Shown here: positions 1 through 7,176 of the stretch, in pieces
Layout: every line of letters starts with the position of its first letter
How positions within the stretch are numbered: the first letter of the stretch is position 1
Assembly: GCA_947311125.1 (NCBI GenBank)
Contig: CAMZKI010000234.1
Span: 1-24,270, forward strand
Direction: 5' to 3'
Origin: an uncultured Chlorobiota bacterium
GTDB lineage: Bacteria; Bacteroidota; Bacteroidia; Bacteroidales; JAADGE01
Length of the DNA: 24,270 bases
Notes under the pieces: model-generated
Databases searched by the model: none
Seen by the model: the letters and a program-made list of their open reading frames with translations, nothing else
What the model was told of the DNA's origin: nothing
Made by a program: the position numbers and the translations under genes

Positions 1-40
1 CAAAAACAGATTTTACGAAGATGTTTATATATTCTTCCAT
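1..40 (-). CDS. nqrE: Na+-NQR subunit E, N-terminal fragment
   Basis: Only the first 13 codons lie in the window; the gene runs off the left edge. They read MEEYINIFVKSVF, which resembles the start of NqrE, a membrane subunit of the Na+-translocating NADH:quinone oxidoreductase. The start codon is at 40-38 on the minus strand, 23 bases after the nqrD stop, in the standard nqrABCDEF order. NqrE pairs with NqrD to hold an intramembrane iron-sulfur centre. Identification rests on the short match plus gene order. Confidence 0.85.
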   Translation of the reverse strand, partial: MEEYINIFVKSVF

Positions 41-63
41 TTTATTTCAATTTTCGTATATTT

Positions 64-681
64 TTAATTTTCAATAAGTTCTCTTGTTTTACTTCTTTGA
101 ACCCAAATAATTACACCTACTATAATTAATGCCATAGGAGGCAAAATTATAAGGCCGTTATCGGAATATCCGAAATCATAAAAACTTTGAGGTATTATTT
201 TAAATCCTGCAAGAGAACCCGACCCGAAAAATTCTCTGACGGCAGAAACAATTATAAGGATAACGGCATAACCCGCTCCGTTTCCGATACCGTCTAAAAA
301 AGAAGGAATAGGTTTGTTTCCGAGTGCAAATGCCTCAAGTCTTCCCATAATAATACAATTTGTTATAATCAAACCGACAAAAACTGAAAGTTGTTTACTT
401 ATATCATAAACATATGCTTTCAATATCTGGTCTACAATAATTACTAAGGCTGCGATTACCACTAATTGAACAATAATTCTGATACGAGAAGGAATTGTAT
501 TTCTCAAAAGCGAAATTATAACATTTGCAAAAGCCATTACGGCAATTACGGACAGTGACATAACTATTGCCGGCATAAGCTTTACCGTAACCGCAAGAGC
601 TGAACATATCCCCAGTACCTGAACCGTAATAGGATTGTTTAGGTTTAAAGGGTCTGTAATAAGTTTTAAATTTTTTCCCAT
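64..681 (-). CDS. nqrD: Na+-translocating NADH:quinone reductase subunit D
   Basis: This 205-residue, very hydrophobic protein with about six membrane segments is recognisable as NqrD. It belongs to the NqrDE/RnfAE family, whose two members pack as inverted partners around an iron-sulfur centre in the membrane. Candidate cluster cysteines are visible at C26 (in a GICSAL context) and C109 (ITNCIIMGR), close to the positions expected in characterised NqrD. Charged loops such as GRLEAF follow the second cysteine. The gene starts 5 bases after the nqrC stop and is followed by nqrE, so it is translated within the nqr operon. Length is normal for the family and nothing appears broken. Confidence 0.96.
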   Translation of the reverse strand: MGKNLKLITDPLNLNNPITVQVLGICSALAVTVKLMPAIVMSLSVIAVMAFANVIISLLRNTIPSRIRIIVQLVVIAALVIIVDQILKAYVYDISKQLSVFVGLIITNCIIMGRLEAFALGNKPIPSFLDGIGNGAGYAVILIIVSAVREFFGSGSLAGFKIIPQSFYDFGYSDNGLIILPPMALIIVGVIIWVQRSKTRELIEN

Positions 682-686
682 TTTTA

Positions 687-1421
687 TTATTTCTTTAGTT
701 CTTTATTTTTAACAAGGAAACTTTTATACGAAAACAACCATTCGTCTTTTACCATTTTTTCTAAATCTTTACTTGTTATGGTTCCGCCGGAAATTCCGTC
801 AATACCGTGTTTTGTATCTCCGGCTTTTTCAGCAGATCCGCTGCCGCCTTTATAAACAGTTATTGAAACAAGGTTTTCTCCGTCAAAAAGTGTTTTTCCC
901 GCAAACTGTTTTTGAAATTCTTTTGTTGCAATTTCAGCACCCAAACCGGGAGTCTCTCCCTTGTGGTCAAAAACGGCTCCGTATATTGTATTATAATCAT
1001 CATTTAATGCAAAATAGCCCCAAATAGGACCCCAAAGCCCCTTTCCCCGTAAAGGAATTATTACTTTTTTTGAACCGTCATCAATTTTTGCTTCATAAAC
1101 AGGAAGAGTCCGGTTTTCAGGTTTTAGCTTAAATTGTTTTTTCATATTAACCGAAAAAGCATCTTTTCCTTCGATTTTTTCTCCTTTAGCATTTACGGTA
1201 TAAGAGTCTGTAATATATTTATTGTAAAGGTCTTCTGCATTTTCTGCATTTGCAACAACTCCTATTGACTGCAATATATTCTTCATTTTTTCAACTTTGA
1301 CATTTTTATCCTGAAGAGGTTTTAGCTTGACAGCCGTAAATGCCAATGCTGCAGCAACAACAATAACAAGAATTGAAGAATATAAAAATGTGTATAAATT
1401 GCTGTTTGTATCTAATTTCAT
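687..1421 (-). CDS. nqrC: Na+-translocating NADH:quinone reductase subunit C
   Basis: NqrC is the subunit with a single N-terminal membrane helix (about residues 11-32) and a large periplasmic FMN-binding domain. The FMN is attached covalently through a phosphoester bond to a threonine in an S-G-x-T-x-T context, installed by ApbE. Here the motif is SGGTIT with the candidate flavinylated Thr at residue 214. The upstream GLWGPIWGYFALN segment around residues 128-140 and the ETPGLGAEI segment around 156-164 are typical of the family. It lies 33 bases after nqrB and 5 bases before nqrD. Length is 244 residues, slightly short of the enterobacterial form but normal. Confidence 0.96.
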   Translation of the reverse strand: MKLDTNSNLYTFLYSSILVIVVAAALAFTAVKLKPLQDKNVKVEKMKNILQSIGVVANAENAEDLYNKYITDSYTVNAKGEKIEGKDAFSVNMKKQFKLKPENRTLPVYEAKIDDGSKKVIIPLRGKGLWGPIWGYFALNDDYNTIYGAVFDHKGETPGLGAEIATKEFQKQFAGKTLFDGENLVSITVYKGGSGSAEKAGDTKHGIDGISGGTITSKDLEKMVKDEWLFSYKSFLVKNKELKK

Positions 1422-1454
1422 TTGTCTGTTATTTATATTTTTAACAAAACCGGG

Positions 1455-2669
1455 TTAAGCATTAACTTTTATACGTTTCATTCGTTTTTTAACGTTTGCT
1501 CTTATTATGTAATGGTCAATTAACGGAGCAAAGGCGTTCATTAATAATATGGCAAGCATTGTTCCTTCCGGATAGCCGGGATTAAAGACTCTTATTATAA
1601 TTATAAGCACACCTGTTAGGGCTCCGTAAATCCATTTTCCTTTTTCTGTTTGTGCCGATGTAACCGGATCTGTAGCCATAAAAACAATTCCGAATGCCAA
1701 CCCGCCGGAAATCAGGTGATAGTAAAAGGGCAACTCAAAATACGGATTCATACCGTCCGGTAAAATATTAAGCAATAATCCCATAGCAGATGCACCCAGG
1801 AATCCGGAAAGCATAATTTTCCAGCTTGCAACACCGGTATATACTAAAATAGCAGCACCTATCAATATCATTAAAGTAGAGGTTTCGCCTACGGATCCCG
1901 GAATCCAGCCCATAAACATATCATAGGCAGATACAATATTATTGTGAAGCCCGTCAAAAATTTTAAAGCCGCCGTCAGCTAATTGTTCTTTTGTTGTTCC
2001 GGCAAATTGAGCAAGAGGTGTTGCCCCCGAAAATCCGTCAATAACATTTTGTCCTTTTTCAAGACCGGAAATCCAAACCTTATCTCCGGACATTTTTTTT
2101 GCGTACCCGAAAAACAAAAATGCTCTGGCAAGCAAAGCCGGGTTGAAAATATTCATTCCCGTTCCGCCGAAAACTTCTTTTCCGAGAATAACAGCAAGAA
2201 TCGTTGCAACAGCAACCATCCAAAGAGGAACGTCTACGGGAACTATCAGAGGAATCAGTAAACCGGATACTAAAAAACCTTCTTCAATTTCTTTTTTCTT
2301 TATATAAACAAAAACAAACTCTGTTCCGAGACCGGCAATATATGATACCAGTACAAGAGGCATCACTTTTATGAAACCGTACAAAAATTCCTGCCAAAAC
2401 CCGACATCGGTTCCCGTTGACAAAAAATGTTGATATCCTGTATTCCACATTCCGAACAATAAAGACGGAATTAAGGCTATAACTACTATGCTCATTAATC
2501 GCTTAGTGTCAATAGCGTCGCGAATATGTGCACCTCTTTTAGGTGCTGTTTTTGCGGGAACAAATAAAAATGTTTCAAAACTTTCAAAAACGGACCCCCA
2601 CCTTTCATATTTTCCGCCTTTTTCAAAGTTAGGTTTTATTTTTTCAAAATATTTTTCTAAACCTTTCAT
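1455..2669 (-). CDS. nqrB: Na+-translocating NADH:quinone reductase subunit B
   Basis: NqrB is the large membrane subunit (404 residues, about ten helices) that carries a covalently bound FMN and is involved in Na+ movement and quinone reduction. The flavinylation motif is visible as DGFSGATPLA with the candidate FMN-linked Thr at 217. The soluble N-terminus (about residues 1-55) and alternating hydrophobic segments match RnfD/NqrB topology. Family-typical GMNIFNPALLARAF is at about 171-184. It follows nqrA by 40 bases and precedes nqrC by 33 bases. It is intact, with no sign of transfer. Confidence 0.97.
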   Translation of the reverse strand: MKGLEKYFEKIKPNFEKGGKYERWGSVFESFETFLFVPAKTAPKRGAHIRDAIDTKRLMSIVVIALIPSLLFGMWNTGYQHFLSTGTDVGFWQEFLYGFIKVMPLVLVSYIAGLGTEFVFVYIKKKEIEEGFLVSGLLIPLIVPVDVPLWMVAVATILAVILGKEVFGGTGMNIFNPALLARAFLFFGYAKKMSGDKVWISGLEKGQNVIDGFSGATPLAQFAGTTKEQLADGGFKIFDGLHNNIVSAYDMFMGWIPGSVGETSTLMILIGAAILVYTGVASWKIMLSGFLGASAMGLLLNILPDGMNPYFELPFYYHLISGGLAFGIVFMATDPVTSAQTEKGKWIYGALTGVLIIIIRVFNPGYPEGTMLAILLMNAFAPLIDHYIIRANVKKRMKRIKVNA

Positions 2670-2709
2670 GTTTATATTTATATATTTCTGTTGAGATTTT
2701 TGTATTTAA

Positions 2710-4065
2710 TTATCCGAGTTCTTTTATTGCAAATTCAAACCCTTCTCTTATTATCTTTTGTATTTCTATTTTAGATGTATTTATTACCTCGCAAAGAGCA
2801 AAATCTTCCTCCGCAACTTCATAAATACCGAGTTCTTCCATTAAGTCAAGGTCTTTTATAATTATTGCTTTTATCAATTGCATAGGAAAAATATCCATAG
2901 GAAAAACCTTTTCCATTTCTCCTGTTACTATAAACGGACGCTCTCCGCCATGAATGTTTGCATCTAAAACCCATTCTTTTTTAGGGTTAAGCCAGCTGAA
3001 AAATGTTCTGGATATACTGAATTTATCAAAGCCCGGTTTTGCCCATCCGAAAAACTCAGGTTTATCTCCTTCCGGAATAACCGTTACAGATGTATCATAA
3101 AAACCGATATACTCATTTTCGGATATTTTTTCACCGGTAAGAACATTTCCTGATATAATTCTTTTATTAATGCCGTTATCTTTTAATTGTTCTTTAAGAA
3201 TTTCAGAAACTTTAGTTCCGAGTAAGGTTTTATAATATTGAGGATGTTTTATTTCCGACCCGCCGAGAGCAATAATTCTTTCAGGATTATATGTTCCCGT
3301 TTCAAATAACCGTCCTATTATTATAACATCGGCAGCACTTAATGTCCAAACAACCTCTCCTTTGTTTATCGGTTTTATTTTATTGATTTGTACCCCTACG
3401 TTTCCGGCAGGGTGTGGTCCCGAAAACTCATATTTTTCGACATTTGCGGTATTTGAAAATGGGTTTGCTGTTTCTCCGGCTTTGATTCCGAGATAAACAT
3501 TTCCTTCCGTTAGTTTTTTTAATGCATTAACTCCTGTCTGAAATGCAGAAAAATCATCTTTAACAATGTAATTATAATCTGCAGCTAAAGGAGCGGAATC
3601 AAAAGACGTAATAAAAATGTCGCGGGGAGCAATATTCGGATTTGCCGTAATATTGAAAGGACGCTGTCTGATAAAAGGCCAACAACCGCTCTTTAATATA
3701 TTTTCTTTAATTTCTTCTTTGCTCAAATTTTCGGGATTTTCTTTCTTAAAAACTTCGCTTTCGTTTTTTCCGTCAGGTTCAATTACAAATTCCAGTATTC
3801 GCCTTCTTTCTCCTCTGTGAATTGCTGCAACCTTTCCGCTTACGGGAGAAGAGAAAACAACGTCAGGGTTATATTTATCATAAAAAAGTGTGCTGCCAGC
3901 CTTTACTTCAGTACCGATTTTTGAAACAACTTTTGGTGTAATTCCGGGAAAGTTCGTCGGTTTTATGCCATATGAACTCAGCGAGGAAAGTGTGTGCAAC
4001 CGCTTTTCCGGTAATCCGACCAATTTTATATCTAATCCTTTTTTTATCTTGATGACATTTGACAT
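2710..4065 (-). CDS. nqrA: Na+-translocating NADH:quinone reductase subunit A
   Basis: NqrA is the cytoplasmic subunit that opens the nqr operon; it is reported to bind quinone and belongs with RnfC-like proteins. I place the start at the ATG at 4065, giving 451 residues beginning MSNVIKIKKGLDIKL, because family members begin at this I-KKGLD motif. The open frame extends upstream to 4140, but that would add 25 hydrophobic residues with no counterpart in the family. A TAnnTTTG -7 box at 4103-4096 lies inside that extension, so the transcript would not contain the upstream start. GHPAGNVG-type residues (here SGPHPAGNVGVQINK) are conserved. Four more nqr genes follow on the same strand with short gaps. 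Confidence 0.95.
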   Translation of the reverse strand: MSNVIKIKKGLDIKLVGLPEKRLHTLSSLSSYGIKPTNFPGITPKVVSKIGTEVKAGSTLFYDKYNPDVVFSSPVSGKVAAIHRGERRRILEFVIEPDGKNESEVFKKENPENLSKEEIKENILKSGCWPFIRQRPFNITANPNIAPRDIFITSFDSAPLAADYNYIVKDDFSAFQTGVNALKKLTEGNVYLGIKAGETANPFSNTANVEKYEFSGPHPAGNVGVQINKIKPINKGEVVWTLSAADVIIIGRLFETGTYNPERIIALGGSEIKHPQYYKTLLGTKVSEILKEQLKDNGINKRIISGNVLTGEKISENEYIGFYDTSVTVIPEGDKPEFFGWAKPGFDKFSISRTFFSWLNPKKEWVLDANIHGGERPFIVTGEMEKVFPMDIFPMQLIKAIIIKDLDLMEELGIYEVAEEDFALCEVINTSKIEIQKIIREGFEFAIKELG

Positions 4066-4095
4066 AGCGTACATTAAAAATTGTTTAAAACTCCA

Positions 4096-4103
4096 CAAAA
4101 ATA
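4096..4103 (-). promoter_or_regulatory. Predicted -7 box of the nqr operon promoter
   Basis: On the minus strand the sequence reads TATTTTTG, a match to the Bacteroidota primary sigma-factor -7 consensus TAnnTTTG. It lies 30 bases upstream of the preferred nqrA start (4065), giving a leader of about 25 bases. No convincing -33 TTG element is visible. Confidence 0.6.
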
Positions 4104-4124
4104 ACATTAAATACTGATTTAAAA

Positions 4125-4140
4125 ATGTTTTATAAAACAT
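4125..4140. promoter_or_regulatory. Perfect 16-bp palindrome, candidate operator
   Basis: ATGTTTTATAAAACAT is its own reverse complement. It lies in the divergent nqrA/rnhA intergenic region, centred about 33 bases upstream of the nqrA -7 box midpoint, where it would cover the -33 region of that promoter. This position suits a dimeric regulator. The regulator is unknown, and a palindrome this AT-rich could arise by chance. Confidence 0.35.
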
Positions 4141-4181
4141 ATTTTTATCTGCTAAAACTCTGAATTACTCCGAAAATTTTG

Positions 4182-4189
4182 TAACTTTG
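4182..4189 (+). promoter_or_regulatory. Predicted -7 box of rnhA
   Basis: TAACTTTG matches TAnnTTTG. It ends only 6 bases before the rnhA ATG at 4196, so the transcript would begin at or within a few bases of the start codon and be leaderless or nearly so. No clear -33 element is seen. Confidence 0.5.
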
Positions 4190-4195
4190 CAAGGT

Positions 4196-4684
4196 ATGGA
4201 AATAACGATATATACTGACGGAGCTTCACGGGGAAACCCCGGACCCGGCGGTTACGGCGTAGTTTTACTTGCGGGAAAATACAGAAAAGAATTATCGAAG
4301 GGCTATCGTCTGACAACGAATAATCGTATGGAATTGCTTGCCGTTATTGTCGGGCTTGAAGCATTAAAAAACGAAGGCAGCAATGTTATGGTTTATTCCG
4401 ACTCAAAATATGTTGTTGATGCAGTTGAAAAAGGTTGGGTTTTTTCTTGGGAAAAAAAGAACTTTAACAAAAAACAGAATTCAGATTTATGGAAACGGTT
4501 TCTTAAAGTTTTCAGGAAGCACAAAGTAAGGCTTGTGTGGGTAAAAGGGCACTCAAACATACCCGAAAATGAAAGATGTGACGCTCTTGCAGTTGAAGCA
4601 TCAGAAAAAAGTGATTTGCCGCCGGACGAAGGCTATGAAAGCCGGTTTCGGAAAAATCCTCTTTTTGATACGAAAGCGGAATAA
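4196..4684 (+). CDS. rnhA: Ribonuclease HI
   Basis: This is a type 1 RNase H, cutting the RNA strand of RNA-DNA hybrids such as primers and R-loops. The 162-residue protein begins MEITIYTDGASRGNPGPGG, the characteristic first strand. The four acidic metal ligands are visible as D8, E46 (TTNNRMELLA), D69 (VYSDSKYVV) and D129 (NERCDALA), with the catalytic-loop histidine H119 (KGHS). I start at the ATG at 4196. A TTG nine bases upstream is in frame but lies inside the -7 box and adds only three residues. A C-terminal tail of about 25 residues ending near DTKAE extends past the core fold. It stands alone, with a separate promoter for the downstream prs. Confidence 0.96.
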   Translation: MEITIYTDGASRGNPGPGGYGVVLLAGKYRKELSKGYRLTTNNRMELLAVIVGLEALKNEGSNVMVYSDSKYVVDAVEKGWVFSWEKKNFNKKQNSDLWKRFLKVFRKHKVRLVWVKGHSNIPENERCDALAVEASEKSDLPPDEGYESRFRKNPLFDTKAE

Positions 4685-4714
4685 TAAAAATTATTTTTAA
4701 CCTGAAAAAATAAA

Positions 4715-4722
4715 TACCTTTG
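4715..4722 (+). promoter_or_regulatory. Predicted -7 box of prs
   Basis: TACCTTTG matches TAnnTTTG and lies 36 bases upstream of the prs start, leaving a leader of about 30 bases. It shows that prs probably does not depend on read-through from rnhA. Confidence 0.55.
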
Positions 4723-4758
4723 CATTTTTAAAAGCAGAATATTAATCTTTTATATCTT

Positions 4759-5697
4759 ATGCACTCTGACATTAAAATATTTTCGGGTCAAGCATCAAAA
4801 TATCTTGCACAGAAAATTACGGAAAACTACGGAATTGAGTTAGGAAGGTCATTTGTTACAAAGTTCAGCGACGGAGAATATCAGCCCGGGTATGAAGAAA
4901 CGGTAAGAGGAAACTTTGTTTTTATTGTTCAGTCAACTTTTCAACCTTCAGATAACTTGTTTGAACTTCTTTTAATGATTGATGCTGCCAGACGAGCCTC
5001 GGCATATAAAGTTGTTGCCGTTATTCCGTATTTCGGTTTTGCAAGGCAAGACAGAAAAGACCGACCCAGGGTTGCAATAGCGGCAAAATTGGTTGCAGAC
5101 ATCTTAACAGCAGCAGGTGTTGACAGGATAATAACAATGGATTTGCATGCCGACCAAATACAAGGCTTTTTTAATGTTCCCGTTGATCATCTTTTTGCCT
5201 CTGCCGTTTTTATTCCGTATATTAAAAGTTTGGGACTTGAAAATATAGCTATTGCCTCTCCGGATACAGGCGGAACCAAAAGGGCCAATGCTTACGCAAA
5301 GTTCCTCGGTGCACCTATGGTTATAGGGTATAAATCAAGAGAAAAAGCGAACGAAGTTAGTGAGATGAGGATTATCGGAGACGTAAAAGAGAAAAATGTC
5401 ATTTTAGTTGATGATATTATTGATACAGCCGGAACGATTGTAAAAGCTGCTGAAGTTCTTTTGGAAAACGGAGCTTTAAGTGTAAGAGCCGTTATAACAC
5501 ACCCTGTTTTATCCGGAAATGCCTATGAAAAAATTGAATCATCTAAATTAAAGGAACTAATTGTTTCTGATACAATACCGTTAAAAAAAGAAACCGGTAA
5601 AATTAAGGTTTTGTCCGTTGCCGATTTATTTGCAAAAGTTATTGATAAAATATATCATTATCAGTCAATAAGCTCAAGTTTTCTGCAAACAAACTAA
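4759..5697 (+). CDS. prs: Ribose-phosphate pyrophosphokinase (PRPP synthetase)
   Basis: This cytoplasmic enzyme makes PRPP from ribose 5-phosphate and ATP for purine, pyrimidine, His, Trp and NAD synthesis. At 312 residues it has the usual class I length. Visible hallmarks are the ATP-site segment YFGFARQDRK (residues 91-100), the catalytic histidine H130 in TMDLHADQIQGFF, and the PRPP-binding loop VILVDDIIDTAGTI around residues 214-227. It sits between rnhA and the rplY unit with promoter boxes on both sides, so it is probably monocistronic. No intrinsic terminator was seen after the stop. Confidence 0.97.
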   Translation: MHSDIKIFSGQASKYLAQKITENYGIELGRSFVTKFSDGEYQPGYEETVRGNFVFIVQSTFQPSDNLFELLLMIDAARRASAYKVVAVIPYFGFARQDRKDRPRVAIAAKLVADILTAAGVDRIITMDLHADQIQGFFNVPVDHLFASAVFIPYIKSLGLENIAIASPDTGGTKRANAYAKFLGAPMVIGYKSREKANEVSEMRIIGDVKEKNVILVDDIIDTAGTIVKAAEVLLENGALSVRAVITHPVLSGNAYEKIESSKLKELIVSDTIPLKKETGKIKVLSVADLFAKVIDKIYHYQSISSSFLQTN

Positions 5698-5735
5698 GCC
5701 ATATTTAATTTTTTCTGTTTTATAAATATATTAAT

Positions 5736-5743
5736 TATATTTG
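5736..5743 (+). promoter_or_regulatory. Predicted -7 box of the rplY-pth-S4 unit
   Basis: TATATTTG matches TAnnTTTG. A start a few bases downstream gives a leader of about 105 bases before rplY, unusually long here compared with 0-35 bases at most neighbouring promoters. That leader carries the hairpin described in the next entry. Confidence 0.6.
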
Positions 5744-5778
5744 CCGCCCGAAATTTAAAAAAGCTGAGATTATTAACG

Positions 5779-5838
5779 GATGTAATGGGGATTTACGGCT
5801 TTCTTCACAAGAAGTTTTTTGTAAATCTGAGTAGCATC
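5779..5838 (+). promoter_or_regulatory. Structured rplY leader hairpin with a 5S loop E-like internal loop
   Basis: A long hairpin can be drawn by hand. The base stem pairs 5779-5782 (GATG) with 5835-5838 (CATC), followed by a U5783-G5834 wobble. A symmetric internal loop of 5784-5788 (AATGG) faces 5829-5833 (GAGTA). The upper stem is 5789-5796 with 5821-5828, i.e. one G-U pair then GATTTAC/GTAAATC. A small apical hairpin pairs 5801-5805 (TTCTT) with 5809-5813 (AAGAA). The internal loop copies five consecutive non-canonical pairs of bacterial 5S rRNA loop E (E. coli 72-76 against 100-104), differing only by A for G72. Loop E is the L25 binding site, and the downstream gene encodes L25, so this is a candidate autogenous operator. 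The structure ends 16 bases before the rplY ATG. The fold is mine and has not been computed. Confidence 0.6.
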
Positions 5839-5854
5839 AAAAATAAAGACAAAT

Positions 5855-6487
5855 ATGAAATCAATAGAAATTAAGGCAAAAGAAAGAAAAGAAATCGGAA
5901 AAAAGGCAACCAAACAGTTGCGAAAAGAAGAAAATGTTCCCTGTGTTCTATACGGTCAAGAAAAAGAAAACATTCATTTTTATGCACACAGAAACGACTT
6001 CAGAAAATTGGTTTATACGCCTAATTCATACATCGTAAACTTGGATATTGACGGGAAGAAATGTCAGGCTATTTTGAAAGCTATAGATTTTCACCCGGTA
6101 ACAGATGATATTCAACATATTGATTTTTACAGAATTGACACCTCAAAAGCATTTAAAATACCTGTTCCCGTAAAAACATCCGGTTTGTCAAAAGGAGTAA
6201 AAGCCGGGGGAGTTCTTCAGGTTAACAGAAGAAAATTATTGGTAAAAGCAACCGCTGATAATATGCCTGATTATATTGATATTGACGTTACGGATTTAGG
6301 AATAGGAGAAGCTGTAAGAATCAATGATTTGAACGAAATGTATGATAATCTTGAGTTTTTAGATCCTCAATCGGTTGTTGTTACCGTTAACGTAACTCGT
6401 CTGGCTAAATCAACAGGAGCACTTACGGATGAAGAGGAAGGAGAAGAAGGAGAAGCCGGAGAAGAAGAACCGACATCCGAAAAATAA
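5855..6487 (+). CDS. rplY: Large ribosomal subunit protein bL25 (Ctc/TL5 type)
   Basis: bL25 binds 5S rRNA loop E in the central protuberance of the large subunit. The 210-residue length marks the long Ctc/TL5 form. The N-terminal 5S-binding L25 domain covers about residues 1-93, with VPCVLYG at 29-35 and HIDFYRID near 88-95. The C-terminal beta domain covers about 95-186, with GLSKGVKAGGVLQ typical of the family. A low-complexity acidic tail follows from about residue 193, encoded by a purine-rich GAA/GGA stretch; such tails are common in Bacteroidota L25. The ATG at 5855 opens with MKSIEIKAKERKEIGKK, the usual first strand. It is the first gene of a unit with pth and an S4-domain protein. 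See the leader entry for likely autoregulation. Confidence 0.96.
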   Translation: MKSIEIKAKERKEIGKKATKQLRKEENVPCVLYGQEKENIHFYAHRNDFRKLVYTPNSYIVNLDIDGKKCQAILKAIDFHPVTDDIQHIDFYRIDTSKAFKIPVPVKTSGLSKGVKAGGVLQVNRRKLLVKATADNMPDYIDIDVTDLGIGEAVRINDLNEMYDNLEFLDPQSVVVTVNVTRLAKSTGALTDEEEGEEGEAGEEEPTSEK

Positions 6488-6501
6488 TATAACCGTTTCC
6501 G

Positions 6502-7176
6502 ATGTGGTTTTTTAAAAGAAATGCACAGAAGGATACAGATGGAAATAAGATGAAATATCTTATCATCGGGTTGGGAAATCCGGGCGAAGAATATGCCGAA
6601 ACTCGACATAACATAGGATTTAAAGTATTGGACGCTTTTGCCGAAGCGTCCGATGCTGTTTTTGAGCACAAGCGTTATGCAGATGTGACAAAAGTAAAAT
6701 ATCGGGGAAGAATTTTTGTTCTCGTTAAGCCAATGACATTTATGAATTTAAGCGGTAAGGCTGTTGATTATTGGATGAAAAAAGAAAAAGTCGACACAAA
6801 AAACACTCTTGTAGTTGTTGATGACTTAGCATTGAGCTTCGGAACAATTCGCCTGAAAAAAAACGGAGGAGACGGCGGACACAACGGACTAAAAGACATA
6901 ATTGCCGTTTTAGGACATCAAAACTTTAATCGTTTGCGTTTCGGTATCGGTAATAAATTTCGAAAAGGCTACCAAGCCGACTACGTCTTGTCTGCGTGGA
7001 ATGAGGATGAAAAAAAACTTCTTCCGGAAAGGACAGAAAAAATGATTGAAGCAATAAAAACTTTCGGAACAATCGGAATTGACCGAGCGATGAATTTTTT
7101 TAACAGCAGATACGATGCAGAAAAAGAGTCTGAAAAGTTAAATAAAAAAGATGAGCAATCCGACAGAACGCATTGA
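6502..7176 (+). CDS. pth: Peptidyl-tRNA hydrolase
   Basis: Pth frees tRNA from peptidyl-tRNA dropped by ribosomes and is usually essential. The core begins MKYLIIGLGNPGEEYAETRHNIGF, with the catalytic histidine at residue 36 and the substrate-binding asparagine at residue 26 in the numbering used here. KPMTFMNLSG, VVVDDLAL and GGDGGHNGLKDI follow as expected. The start is uncertain. The ATG at 6502 gives 224 residues with a 16-residue basic extension, which some Bacteroidota homologues also show in my recollection. The ATG at 6550 gives the classical 208-residue protein and has a purine-rich GGAAATAAG before it. rplY ends 14 bases upstream, and the next gene overlaps the 3' end by 26 bases. 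Confidence 0.93.
   Translation: MWFFKRNAQKDTDGNKMKYLIIGLGNPGEEYAETRHNIGFKVLDAFAEASDAVFEHKRYADVTKVKYRGRIFVLVKPMTFMNLSGKAVDYWMKKEKVDTKNTLVVVDDLALSFGTIRLKKNGGDGGHNGLKDIIAVLGHQNFNRLRFGIGNKFRKGYQADYVLSAWNEDEKKLLPERTEKMIEAIKTFGTIGIDRAMNFFNSRYDAEKESEKLNKKDEQSDRTH

Noticed and set aside
4066..4140. 25-residue N-terminal extension of NqrA
   Set aside because: It has no family counterpart, is hydrophobic for a soluble subunit, and contains the likely -7 promoter box.
5763..5795. CTGAGAT near a GGGG run before rplY, resembling part of a TPP riboswitch
   Set aside because: The rest of the TPP core (ACC-x-GAT-x-TGG segments) is absent, and the downstream gene has nothing to do with thiamine.
6430..6475. 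GAA/GGA-rich stretch as a simple repeat or replication element
   Set aside because: It encodes the acidic C-terminal tail of L25 in frame, which explains the bias.
6367..6671. Two minus-strand open frames opposite rplY and pth
   Set aside because: They are mirror frames of the purine-rich acidic tail and have no recognisable domain or promoter.
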